A DNA stretch of 64,000 nt from Caulobacter zeae. GTDB lineage: Bacteria > Pseudomonadota > Alphaproteobacteria > Caulobacterales > Caulobacteraceae. Where the stretch lies: positions 62,001 through 126,000 of the forward strand of contig NZ_PJRS01000016.1 in the NCBI RefSeq assembly GCF_002858925.1, given 5' to 3'. Made by a program: the position numbers and the translations under genes. The notes under the pieces were generated by a model, which made no database searches, had not been told where the DNA came from, and saw only the letters and a program-made list of their open reading frames with translations. Of the stretch, positions 47,109-54,703 are shown piece by piece; positions within the stretch are counted from its first letter, which is position 1; each line of letters opens with the position of its first letter.

Positions 47109-48452
47109 CTATTCCGCCGCCAGCTGGCCCGGCGAGCGGGTCCAGCGGTTCTCGGGAACCGGCAGGCCCAGGTGGCCGCGCAGGGTGTCGTGCTCGTATT
47201 CGGTGCGGAACAGGCCGCGGGCCTGCAGTAGGGGCACGACCTCCTCGCGGAACAGGGCGAAGTCGCGCGGGCGGGTCACCCGCAGGATGAAGCCGTCGGC
47301 GGCGCGGCCCTCGAACCAGCGCTGGATCTCGTTGGCGATGGTCTGGGGCGAGCCGACGAAGTCGCTGCGCCAGGTTCCGAACCGCTCGGCCGCCTGGCGC
47401 AGGGTCAGGTTCTGCTCGCGCGAGATCCGCACGATGCGCTCGGCGTGGCCCTTGTAGGCGTTGAGGCTGAGGCCCGAGACGTCGGGGAACGGCCCGTCCA
47501 GAGGGTACTGCTTGAAGTCATGATAGCCGAAGGCGCGGCCCAGTTGCGTCAACAGCTTGTCGATGCTGACCGATCCGCGCTGGGCCTCGGCCAGGGCGCG
47601 GGCCTCCTCGTCGGTGTCGGCGATGACGGGCGAGAGGCCCGGCAGCACGCTGATGTGGTCCGGGTCGCGCCCTTGCGCGGCGGCGCGGGCCTTGAGGTCG
47701 GCGTAGTATTCCTGGGCGTCCTCGAAGCCGTCGACGCCGGCGAACACGCCCTCGGCGATGCGGGCGCCCAGATCGCGGCCCGCGCCGCTGACCCCGGCCT
47801 GGAAGATCACCGGCTGGCCCTGGTTGGAGCGGCTCAGGGCCAGAGGGCCCGCCACCTGGAAGTGCGGGCCCTTGTGGTTGAGGGCGTGCTGCTTGTCCTT
47901 GTCGAGGAAGACGCCGGCGGCCTTGTCGCGCGGGAAGGCGTCGTCCTCGTAGCTGTCCCACAGGCCCTGGACGACGTCGACGAACTCGCCGGCCCGCTCG
48001 TAGCGCACGGCGTGGTCGAAGTGGGCGTTGCGGCCGTAGTTGCGGGACGCGCCCTCGAGGCCGGTGGTCACCACGTTCCAGCCCGCGCGGCCCTTGCTGA
48101 TGTGGTCCAGCGAGCCGAATTGGCGGGCGACGTTGTAGGGCTCCCAGTACGAGGTGGTCAGGGTGCCGACGAGGCCGATCTTCGAGGTCGAGACCGCCAG
48201 GGCCGAGAGCAGGGTCAGCGGCTCCAGCCGGTTGAGGAAGTGCGGCGCGGTGTCGGGGGTGATGAACGGGCTGTCGACGATGAAGACGAGGTCGAACTTG
48301 GCGGCCTCGGCCAGGCGGGCGTTGTCGATGTACCAGCCGATATCGATGCTGGCGTCGCCGGCAAGGGCGGGATCGCGCCAGCTGGTGTGATCGGCGCCGA
48401 CGCCTTCGAGGATGGCGCCGAGTTTCAGTTGGCGTTTCGCGGCCGTGGTCAT
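47109..48452 (-). CDS. NtaA/SnaA/DszA-type FMN-dependent monooxygenase
   Basis: 447-residue bacterial-luciferase-superfamily monooxygenase of the nitrilotriacetate monooxygenase component A family, using FMNH2 from a separate reductase. Seen: an N-terminal KLGAILEGVG, SWRDP, FIVDSPF, the core VGTLTTSYWEPYNVARQFGSLDHISKGRAGWNVVT in outline, NYG and PVIFQAGVSGAGRDLGARIAEGVF, and the C-terminal GFILRVTRPRDFALFREEVVPLLQARG. All are hallmarks of this family, which oxidises diverse small organics including sulfur compounds and chelators. It is last but one in a run of minus-strand redox/detoxification genes. No reductase partner gene is seen in the window. The substrate is unknown. Confidence 0.9.
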   Translation of the reverse strand: MTTAAKRQLKLGAILEGVGADHTSWRDPALAGDASIDIGWYIDNARLAEAAKFDLVFIVDSPFITPDTAPHFLNRLEPLTLLSALAVSTSKIGLVGTLTTSYWEPYNVARQFGSLDHISKGRAGWNVVTTGLEGASRNYGRNAHFDHAVRYERAGEFVDVVQGLWDSYEDDAFPRDKAAGVFLDKDKQHALNHKGPHFQVAGPLALSRSNQGQPVIFQAGVSGAGRDLGARIAEGVFAGVDGFEDAQEYYADLKARAAAQGRDPDHISVLPGLSPVIADTDEEARALAEAQRGSVSIDKLLTQLGRAFGYHDFKQYPLDGPFPDVSGLSLNAYKGHAERIVRISREQNLTLRQAAERFGTWRSDFVGSPQTIANEIQRWFEGRAADGFILRVTRPRDFALFREEVVPLLQARGLFRTEYEHDTLRGHLGLPVPENRWTRSPGQLAAE

Positions 48453-48530
48453 GTTCGCCTCCGTGTCTTGGCCGCAGGCTTGCGACCACGCGGGGCGGGC
48501 GACAAATCAGGTGTTCTCAAGAGGCCTATT

Positions 48531-48576
48531 GGCGGCGTTCAACATCCTGCTTTCGCTGGGGTTTTCGAACGCCGCC
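48531..48576. repeat. 10-bp inverted repeat between SDR and monooxygenase genes
   Basis: GGCGGCGTTC (48531-48540) pairs with GAACGCCGCC (48567-48576) around a 26-nt loop that can fold again. It lies in the 152-bp gap between two co-directional genes and could be an attenuator or mRNA-processing hairpin. Confidence 0.4.
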
Positions 48577-48604
48577 GTCTGCTCGGCTGCAAGGCCGATC
48601 AGAA

Positions 48605-49438
48605 TTACTGGGCCGGGAAGTCGGTCGAGACGCTCAAGTCCCGCCAGCGTTCCAGCTCGGCCAGCCGCCGGGTGTCGGTGTCGCGGATGATGGCGACGGC
48701 GTCGCTGCCGAGCGCGATGCGCAGCGGCGGCTCGTCCATGGCGGCCACGGCGAGGATGGCCTGGGCGGCGCGGGCCGGATCGCCGGGCTGATTGCCGTCA
48801 TAGGCCGCCTGGCGACGGGCGGTGGCCCCGACCACGGCGTCGTACTCCGAGCGGCCCGCGCTCAGCGTCGTCGAAGCGCCGGCGAAGTCGGTGCGGAAGC
48901 CGCCCGGCTCGACGATGGTCACCTTGACGCCAACGAGGGCCATTTCCAGCGCCAGGGACTCCGAGAAGCCCTCCACGCCCCACTTGGCGGCCGAGTAGGG
49001 CGCACGGCCCGGCGCGCCGATCCGTCCGCCGACGGACGACAGCTGGATCACGTGGCCCGAGCGCTGCTCGCGCATCAGCGGGATCGCCGCCTTGGTGACG
49101 ATGATCGTGCCGAACAGGTTGGTCTCGATCTGGCGGCGGAAGTCGTCGAGCGAGGTGTCCTCCACCGGGCCGACATCGCCGTAGCCGGCGTTGTTGACCA
49201 CCACGTCGAGCCGCCCGAAGGACGTGACCGCCAGGGCCACGGCGCGTTCGGCCGCGACCGGGTCGGAGACGTCAAGGGCGGCCAGCCGCACGGCGTCGCC
49301 ATGACGCCGGGCGAGGTCTTGAAGGGCGCCGGGATCGCGGGCGGTGGCCACCAGATGGTCGCCGGCGGCCAGCACCGCTTCGGCCAGGGCCCGTCCGAGG
49401 CCGCGCGAGGCCCCGGTGATCAGCCATGTCTTGGTCAT
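48605..49438 (-). CDS. Short-chain dehydrogenase/reductase
   Basis: 277-residue classical SDR, an NAD(P)-dependent oxidoreductase. Seen: the cofactor motif TGASRGLGRA (residues 9-18), Arg34 in ATARDP which favours NADP(H), NNAGYG, the catalytic Ser134/135 (IQLSSVGG), and YSAAK with Tyr148 and Lys152. ATG 49438; the previous gene ends 22 nt upstream. It is a middle member of a co-directional group from Ohr to the monooxygenase. Such SDRs often reduce reactive carbonyls; the substrate here is unknown. Confidence 0.9.
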   Translation of the reverse strand: MTKTWLITGASRGLGRALAEAVLAAGDHLVATARDPGALQDLARRHGDAVRLAALDVSDPVAAERAVALAVTSFGRLDVVVNNAGYGDVGPVEDTSLDDFRRQIETNLFGTIIVTKAAIPLMREQRSGHVIQLSSVGGRIGAPGRAPYSAAKWGVEGFSESLALEMALVGVKVTIVEPGGFRTDFAGASTTLSAGRSEYDAVVGATARRQAAYDGNQPGDPARAAQAILAVAAMDEPPLRIALGSDAVAIIRDTDTRRLAELERWRDLSVSTDFPAQ

Positions 49439-49460
49439 GGGCGTGTTCCTGTCTCTGGAG

Positions 49461-50246
49461 TTACTGGGCCTTGGCCGCGGTCTCGATCAGCGCCGAGACC
49501 GCGTGCGGGTGCGAGATCATCACCACGTGCGAGGCGCCGGGCACGCTCACCACCTGCTTGGCAAGCGCGCGATCGGCCATGAAGGCCATGGCGGCCGGCG
49601 GGATGTTGCGGTCGCCGCCGCCCCAGACCCACCACGACGGGATGGTCTTCCAGGCCGCCGAGACCGCCTTCTCGCCGCCGGCGGCGTCGGTCAGCGGGCG
49701 CTGGGCGATCGCCATCAGGCGAGCCTTGGCCAGCGGCACGTCAGCGGCGAACTGGGCGGGAAACTTGTCCTCCTGGATGTAGAGGTCGTGGGCGCCGCCG
49801 GGCAGGTCGACCGGCTTGTCGAGGGCGGCGGGCAGGGTGGAGCCGGGGAACTTGCCGGCCAATTCGAAGGTGCTTTCGCCGACCTCGGGGGCGAAGGCGG
49901 CGACATAGACCAGCGCCTTGACGTTGGCCGCGCCGTCGGCGGCGGCCGAGATCACCGTGCCGCCGTAGGAGTGACCGACCAGCACGACCGGGCCGGGGAT
50001 CGAGTTGATCACCGTGCGCACGGCGGCGGCGTCGCTGGCCGCGCCGCGCAGCGGGTTGGCGGCCGACACGACCGGATAGCCGTCGCGGCGCAGGTCGGCG
50101 ACCACGCCGTCCCAGCTGCTGGAGTCGGCGAAGGCGCCGTGCACCAGAACCACCGTCGGCTTGGCGGAGGGCGGCGTGGCGGCCTGGGCGGAGGCCAGGC
50201 CGGTCAGGGCGAAGGCGAACGAAAGGGCGAGGGCTTTCTTGGACAT
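49461..50246 (-). CDS. Exported alpha/beta hydrolase (esterase-like)
   Basis: 261-residue alpha/beta hydrolase with a Sec leader ending ASAQAA. Seen: VVLVHGAFADSSSW with the oxyanion HG, the nucleophile Ser93 in VGHSYGG, and the catalytic His in VPGASHVVMISHP near the C-terminus. The layout matches the small plant-SABP2/EstC-like family of esterases and hydroxynitrile lyase relatives. ATG 50246 with AAGGAAAC upstream was chosen; a longer frame starting at 50381 would add a low-complexity Pro/Ser stretch and overlap the thioredoxin gene. Acts in the periplasm; substrate unknown. Confidence 0.87.
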   Translation of the reverse strand: MSKKALALSFAFALTGLASAQAATPPSAKPTVVLVHGAFADSSSWDGVVADLRRDGYPVVSAANPLRGAASDAAAVRTVINSIPGPVVLVGHSYGGTVISAAADGAANVKALVYVAAFAPEVGESTFELAGKFPGSTLPAALDKPVDLPGGAHDLYIQEDKFPAQFAADVPLAKARLMAIAQRPLTDAAGGEKAVSAAWKTIPSWWVWGGGDRNIPPAAMAFMADRALAKQVVSVPGASHVVMISHPHAVSALIETAAKAQ

Positions 50247-50325
50247 GGGAGGTTTCCTTGAAGACGTGCGGAAGGGTTCGGCCGCGAGGGCCGTTCGGGT
50301 TGGCGTTTGGGGGAAGGGGCTCGGG

Positions 50326-51417
50326 CTAGCCGAAGGTGAAGGCGTAGGCGCGGACGCCGGGATCGAGGAACTCGATCGCAAAGCCGCGATCGACGACGGG
50401 CCGCGACTGGCGGACGAGTTGGTACATGCGGGGCCGGTCGATCACGCCGGTTCCGTCGGCCGCCACGTCCCAGCCGTGGTCGGGGCCCGGAGCCTGGCCG
50501 TCGAGGCGGACGCGATAGCGCACAGGCCGGCCCGGCTGGTCGGGCGAGAGCACCATGTGCAGGTCGCGGGCGTGGAAGCGGCTGGCGATCACCGCGCCCG
50601 TTGCGAGGCTGGTGGTGAACTCCTCGCCGGCCCGCCATTCGCCGGAGAGGCCCCAGCGGTTGAGATCGAGGGCGCCGGGCAGGCGGTAGGCTTTGGCGGC
50701 GTCCTGGCGCAGGCCGCCGGGCGAGGCGAAGGCGTCGGCCTTTCCCCAGCCGATATAGCTTTCGGGCGAGCCCAGCTCGGCGAAATCGGGCGCGGCTTCG
50801 GGGCCGACGGCCTTGATCGGCGACAGGCCCTCGGCGATCGGCGGACCGGGGATCTCGGCCAGCAGGGCCTGGATGCGTCGCTCGTGGCGGTCGTAGTCGC
50901 CTTCGCCCGCCGCATGGCCGTGAACCTTGCCGTCGGCGCCGACGAAGTAGAAGGCCGGCCAGGCGTTGTTGCCGTAGGCCCGCCAGATCCGCCAGTCGCT
51001 GTCGAGCACCACCGGGAACGGAACGTCCAGGTCGCCGAGGGCCTGGCGCACGTTGGCGAGGTCTTTCTCGAAGGCGAATTCGGGCGTGTGCACGCCGATC
51101 ACCACCAGGCCCCGGTCGCGATAGCGGGCGTGCCAAGCGCGCAGATAGGGCAGGACCCGCAGGCTGTTGATGCAGGAATAGGTCCAGAAGGCGACCAGCA
51201 CGACCTTGCCGGCCAGGGTCTTGGGTGTTTGCGCCGGGCCGTTCAGCCATTGCGGCGACAGGGAAAGGGCGTCCAGCGCCGCCGACGAGCCGCTGGCCCA
51301 GGCCAGGGCCTTGCGGGCCGGCGGCAGGCCGACGGCGGCGGCGACCGACAGCGGGACGAGGCCGACGGCCGCGCCCTTCAACCAGTCGCGGCGGGAGAGA
51401 TGTTCGGATCGGGTCAC
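50326..51417 (-). CDS. Thioredoxin-fold (DipZ C-terminal-like) protein with CxxS active site
   Basis: 363-residue protein. Seen: a twin-arginine leader (SRRDWLKGAAVGLVPLSVAAA), then a thioredoxin-like domain with VVLVAFWTYSCINS, LRVLPYLRAWHARY, VVIGVHTPEFAFEKD and a cis-Pro region NAWPAFYFVGADGK, and a C-terminal jelly-roll domain with the FHARDLHMVL block as in the C-terminal part of DipZ-type proteins. The usual CINC is CINS here (Cys82, Ser85), so the resolving Cys is missing: mixed-disulfide or peroxide chemistry is possible, ordinary dithiol exchange is not. GTG 51417 with AAGGAG upstream is the start; a much longer open frame to 51999 lies over the neighbouring gene and is spurious. Confidence 0.86.
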   Translation of the reverse strand: MTRSEHLSRRDWLKGAAVGLVPLSVAAAVGLPPARKALAWASGSSAALDALSLSPQWLNGPAQTPKTLAGKVVLVAFWTYSCINSLRVLPYLRAWHARYRDRGLVVIGVHTPEFAFEKDLANVRQALGDLDVPFPVVLDSDWRIWRAYGNNAWPAFYFVGADGKVHGHAAGEGDYDRHERRIQALLAEIPGPPIAEGLSPIKAVGPEAAPDFAELGSPESYIGWGKADAFASPGGLRQDAAKAYRLPGALDLNRWGLSGEWRAGEEFTTSLATGAVIASRFHARDLHMVLSPDQPGRPVRYRVRLDGQAPGPDHGWDVAADGTGVIDRPRMYQLVRQSRPVVDRGFAIEFLDPGVRAYAFTFG

Positions 51418-51443
51418 GACGACCGCTCCTTGAAAACGGGGCT

Positions 51444-52454
51444 TCAGGCCGCCCAGCGGGCGACGTCCAGGATGGCGCGGGCGAAGTCGCGCGGCGCTTC
51501 CTGGGGCAGGTTGTGGCCGACGCCGCCGCCGACATCGCGGTGCTCGTAGCGGCCCTTGAACTTGCCGGCATAGGCGGCCGGCGGCGGGTGCGGGGCGGCG
51601 TTGCCGTCGCCTTCCATGGTGATGGTCGGCACGGTGATGGCCGGGCCTTGGGCCAGCTTGGCCTCCAGCGCGTCGAAGCGGGCCTCGCCCTGCGCCAGGC
51701 CCAGCCGCCAGCGGTAGTTGTGAATGGTGATGGCCACGTGGTCGGGATTGGCCAGCGAGGCGGCCGAGCGGGCGAAGGTCGCGTCGTCGAACGCCCACTT
51801 GGGCGAGGCCGTCTTCCAGATCAGCCGGGCGAAGGCGTCGCGGTTCTGGTCGTAGCCCTTCGCGCCGCGCTCGGTGGCGAAATAGAACTGGTACCACCAG
51901 GAAAGCTCGGCTTCCGGCGGCAGCGGCGCGGCGTTGGCCGCCTGGCTTCCGATCAGGTAGCCGCTGACGCTGACCAGGGCCGAGCAGCGGTCGGGCCACA
52001 GGGCCGCGACGATGCAGGCCGTGCGCGCGCCCCAGTCGAAACCGCCGATGACGGCCTTGCCGATGTTCAGCGCGTCCATCAGGGCGATGACGTCGACGGC
52101 CAGGGCGGCCTGCTGGCCGTTGCGCGGGGCGGCGTCGGAGACGAAGCGGGTGGTCCCGTAGCCGCGCAGGTGCGGGACGATCACCCGCTTGCCGGCCGCC
52201 GCCAGGATCGGGGCGACTTCGGCGAAGGCGTGGATGTCGTAGGGCCAGCCGTGCAGCAGGATCACCGGCGCGCCGTCGGCCGGACCCATCTCGGCATAGC
52301 TGATGACGAGGTCGGGGGTCGTGACCTGGCGCAGGGTCCAGGCGGGGGCGGCGGTCGATGCTGCCGAGGCGCGGGTGGCCAGGGCGCCGGCCGCGCCGGC
52401 GATGACGGCCGCTTGTAGCAGACGGCGGCGGGGAAGGTCGAACTTCGAGGTCAT
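51444..52454 (-). CDS. Exported alpha/beta hydrolase of the epoxide hydrolase/dehalogenase type
   Basis: 336-residue protein with a Tat-like leader (PRRRLLQAAVIAGAAGALA). Seen: LLHGWPYDI (HGxP oxyanion motif typical of epoxide hydrolases), the nucleophile Asp140 in IGGFDWGARTA, a cap domain (SWWYQFYFATERG), and a C-terminal GGGVGHNLPQEAP carrying the catalytic His. The Asp nucleophile marks the epoxide hydrolase / haloalkane dehalogenase branch rather than esterases. ATG 52454; 26 nt separate its stop from the thioredoxin start. Part of the Ohr-to-monooxygenase run; detoxification of an epoxide or halide is inferred. Confidence 0.88.
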   Translation of the reverse strand: MTSKFDLPRRRLLQAAVIAGAAGALATRASAASTAAPAWTLRQVTTPDLVISYAEMGPADGAPVILLHGWPYDIHAFAEVAPILAAAGKRVIVPHLRGYGTTRFVSDAAPRNGQQAALAVDVIALMDALNIGKAVIGGFDWGARTACIVAALWPDRCSALVSVSGYLIGSQAANAAPLPPEAELSWWYQFYFATERGAKGYDQNRDAFARLIWKTASPKWAFDDATFARSAASLANPDHVAITIHNYRWRLGLAQGEARFDALEAKLAQGPAITVPTITMEGDGNAAPHPPPAAYAGKFKGRYEHRDVGGGVGHNLPQEAPRDFARAILDVARWAA

Positions 52455-52463
52455 GGGGCGTGC

Positions 52464-52928
52464 CTAGTGCTGGTGGCCGGCGGGGGCGGCCGGAACGACG
52501 AAGCGGATCGTGGCGCTGTCGAGCGGGCGATGATTGGCGTCGGCGAGCGTGATTTGAACGCTGTGCGACCCGGGCGTCAGGCCGACCAGGATGATCGGCT
52601 CGCCGCTGGCGTCGGCCCAGTGCCAGGGGGCGTCGTCGACGGTGACGTGGACGTGGCCGATGCGGGGCGTGACAGCCAGGGCGGCGGGGCCGAACACCGG
52701 CTCGATGCGTAGGTTCTCGGCCCGGTACTGGATGAACACCCGGCCTTGGGCCAGCGGCCCGGGCAGAGGCGGATCGACCACCAGGCGCGCGGGCGGCTGG
52801 GGCGTGGTCAGCGGCACGACGCCGGCGGGACCCAGGACCTCTGCGGCCGACAGGTTCGGCAGGTTCTGTGCGAGGGCGGGGCCGGCCAGCAGGGCGGCGG
52901 CGAGGGCAAGGGGAAGGGTCTTACGCAT
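52464..52928 (-). CDS. DUF6130-like exported small protein
   Basis: 154 residues with a Sec leader ending PALAQN. Seen: an Ig-like beta-sandwich domain with RIGHVHVTVDDAPWHWAD, GEPIILVGLTPGSHSVQITLAD and NHRPLD, features I associate with the DUF6130 family of periplasmic proteins of unknown function. His residues in GHVHV and a C-terminal AGHQH could bind metal; that is a guess from composition. The start overlaps the upstream membrane-protein gene by 8 nt and the stop is 9 nt before the hydrolase start, so it is co-transcribed with both. Confidence 0.75.
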   Translation of the reverse strand: MRKTLPLALAAALLAGPALAQNLPNLSAAEVLGPAGVVPLTTPQPPARLVVDPPLPGPLAQGRVFIQYRAENLRIEPVFGPAALAVTPRIGHVHVTVDDAPWHWADASGEPIILVGLTPGSHSVQITLADANHRPLDSATIRFVVPAAPAGHQH

Positions 52929-53436
52929 GGCGAACCTCGCCGGCGCGGGCCACGGCGTCCTGGGCGAAGGCGGCGACCGCGCAGGCCGCGCCGCCGATGA
53001 CGGCCGCCGAGCCCAGCATCGCCAGGGTCGAGGCCGAAGGGGCCAGGCCCGAATAGAAGAAGCTGGTCAGGCCCAGGAAATAGGCCAGCGGATTGTTGAT
53101 CGGCGCGACCTCGCGCAGCGACAGCACGACGATGACAACGCCGATCACCGCCACCGGCGTGGCCAGCAGGCCGAGCGCGGGCGTCATGGCCCCGATCAGC
53201 AGGGCCGTTCCGGCGCCCAGCGCCAGGCCCAGCAGGTGCGAGACGGTGTTGGCCAGGCCCCCGCGCAGGTCGTCGCCCGCCAGGTTGAAGGCGGCCCAGC
53301 CCAGGAACATGGCCGGCGGCGGAAGCATGACCGAGGTCACGCCCAGGGTGGCGATCCCCGCGACGGCGGCGACGCTGAGCGAGACGGCGTGGAACTGCGC
53401 GGACTTCGGCGTGGCGAAGGCGGTGAGGGCGGACAT
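52921..53436 (-). CDS. DUF1097-like inner-membrane protein
   Basis: 171 residues with about five hydrophobic segments (VAAVAGIATLGVTSVML, LLGLALGAGTALLIGA, LLATPVAVIGVVIVVLSL, LAYFLGLTSFFYSGL, MLGSAAVIGGAACAVAAF). The FLGWAAFNLAGDDLRGGLANTV segment resembles DUF1097 membrane proteins (YcdZ-like). Function unknown. ATG 53436 has AAGGAAAC upstream. It overlaps the next gene by 8 nt and follows Ohr after 85 nt on the same strand, consistent with one unit. Confidence 0.75.
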   Translation of the reverse strand: MSALTAFATPKSAQFHAVSLSVAAVAGIATLGVTSVMLPPPAMFLGWAAFNLAGDDLRGGLANTVSHLLGLALGAGTALLIGAMTPALGLLATPVAVIGVVIVVLSLREVAPINNPLAYFLGLTSFFYSGLAPSASTLAMLGSAAVIGGAACAVAAFAQDAVARAGEVRHA

Positions 53437-53521
53437 GGGGGCGTTTCCTTGGTGTCGGGGAGGGCGAATGGAGGCGCTGCATCCCGCAGCGCCTCGGGTC
53501 TTCCGGGTCAGATCAGGCGGG

Positions 53522-53935
53522 TCAGATCAGGTTCAGGGTCACGCCGATGTTGCCGCGCGTGGCCTTGGAGTAGGGGCAGGTCTGGTGGGCGGCCTCGACC
53601 AGGGCGCGGGCGACGTCGGCGGGCAGGCCCGGCAGGCTGACGTTCAGGCGGGCCTGAAGCTGGTAGCCCTCGCCAGACTTGCCCAGGTCGACCTCGGCGT
53701 CGACGGCGACGTCGGCGGGCAGGGCCACGCCTTGGGCGCGGGCGGCCAGGCCCATGGCCCCGATGAAGCAGGCCGACCAACCGGCGGCGAACAGCTGCTC
53801 GGGGTTCGTGCCGGCGCCGCCCGGGGGCGACAGACGGACGTCCAGCTTGCCGTCGTCGCTGCGGGCCGCGCCGTTACGGCCGCCGGTGACGTGGGTGCGA
53901 CCGGTGTAGAGGACGGTGTCGATAGCGGTGGTCAT
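53522..53935 (-). CDS. ohr: Organic hydroperoxide resistance protein Ohr
   Basis: 137-residue OsmC/Ohr-family thiol peroxidase that reduces organic and fatty-acid hydroperoxides. Seen: the N-terminal Ohr signature LYTGRTHVTGGRNG, the peroxidatic Cys56 in GWSACFIGAM, the resolving Cys120 in AHQTCPYSKATRGN, and the conserved NPEQLFAAG. Length matches the family. ATG 53935 has AAGGAG upstream; an extension to 53983 would run into the operator palindromes. Divergent from ohrR, with shared palindromes in the 154-bp gap. Confidence 0.95.
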   Translation of the reverse strand: MTTAIDTVLYTGRTHVTGGRNGAARSDDGKLDVRLSPPGGAGTNPEQLFAAGWSACFIGAMGLAARAQGVALPADVAVDAEVDLGKSGEGYQLQARLNVSLPGLPADVARALVEAAHQTCPYSKATRGNIGVTLNLI

Positions 53936-53951
53936 GTCGATCTCCTTTTTG

Positions 53952-54032
53952 ATCGGATCCGATGTAATCGGTACCGATTTCATAGATTGAAGTTTCGCAC
54001 ATCGTCAACCTTCCGATTTGATCGGATCCGAT
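53952..54032. promoter_or_regulatory. Three OhrR-type palindromes between ohr and ohrR
   Basis: ATCGGATCCGAT (53952-53963), ATCGGTACCGAT (53967-53978) and ATCGGATCCGAT (54021-54032). The first two lie 17-28 bp from the ohr ribosome-binding side, the third nearer ohrR. The repeated 12-bp palindrome in a divergent ohr/ohrR gap is the expected place for OhrR binding. Confidence 0.6.
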
Positions 54033-54089
54033 TTATATTTGTCCCGAACCGCCGCGAACCGCCTGCGGCTACCGAAACGCAAGGCTCCG

Positions 54090-54560
54090 ATGACGACCTC
54101 CGCCCCGCCTGTCGCCCCTTTGGGCAAAGCCCCCAGGCTCGCCGACTTCCTGTGCTTCGCCGTCTATTCGGCGAACCTGGCCTATGGCCGCGCCTACAAG
54201 CCGATCCTCGACGAGCTGGGCGTGACCTACACCCAGTGGATCATCATCGTGGCGCTGTGGGAGGAGGACGGCCAGAGCGTGAAGAGCCTGGGCGACAAGC
54301 TCTTCCTGGAGAGCAACACCCTGACCCCGATCCTCAAGAAGCTGGAGAGCCTGGGCTTCCTGCAGCGCCGCCGCGATCCCGCAGACGAGCGTCAGGTGAT
54401 CATCAGCCTGACGCAGGCCGGCCGCGATCTGCGCGAGAAGGGCGGCCAGCGGACCCTGGTCAAGGCCACGGGCCTGGAGCCCGACGAGTTCCGTCAGGTG
54501 CAGAAGACCATCACCCGCGTGCGCGACAACCTGATCGCCCACGTCGCCAACGACGCGTGA
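54090..54560 (+). CDS. ohrR: OhrR, peroxide-sensing MarR-family repressor
   Basis: 156-residue MarR-family regulator. Seen: the reactive Cys22 in ADFLCFAVYSANLAYGRAYKP, the position of the sensing Cys in characterised OhrR, followed by LDELGVTYTQW and the winged helix (VKSLGDKLFLESNTLTPILKKLESLGFLQRRRDPADERQV in outline). Oxidation of this Cys by organic peroxide releases OhrR from DNA. ATG 54090 is used: the longer frame from TTG 54018 would include the operator. No strong ribosome-binding site precedes it, which suits a low-level repressor. Whether it also governs the seven genes after ohr is an open question. Confidence 0.94.
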   Translation: MTTSAPPVAPLGKAPRLADFLCFAVYSANLAYGRAYKPILDELGVTYTQWIIIVALWEEDGQSVKSLGDKLFLESNTLTPILKKLESLGFLQRRRDPADERQVIISLTQAGRDLREKGGQRTLVKATGLEPDEFRQVQKTITRVRDNLIAHVANDA

Positions 54561-54565
54561 TCGAG

Positions 54566-54690
54566 CTCTCCCTGAAGGGGGGGCTGTCGCGGAGCGACTG
54601 AGGGGGGTGCTGATGTTGGAGATGCATCGCCCTAAGCAGCGACTTCCCCCTCCGGCCCTTCGGGCCACCTCCCTCTTTAGGGGGAGGGTC
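54566..54690. repeat. Intergenic palindromic element, same style as at 35.1 kb
   Basis: Left part CTCTCCCTGAAGGGGGGG with GCTGTCGCGGAGCGACTGAGG, right part CCTCCCTCTTTAGGGGGAGGG: a nested inverted repeat of about 125 bp immediately after ohrR. Its inner CTGTCGCGGAGCGACTG stem parallels the GCGATCGCGCAGCGATC stem of the 35140-35272 element. It may also terminate both ohrR and the converging AraC gene. Confidence 0.65.
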
Positions 54691-54703
54691 TGGTGGTTCT
54701 TGG

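Noticed and set aside
50326..51999. A 557-codon version of the thioredoxin-like gene.
   Set aside because: The extra N-terminal ~190 codons lie opposite or over the hydrolase gene and are compositionally non-protein-like; GTG 51417 has a proper AAGGAG and a Tat leader.
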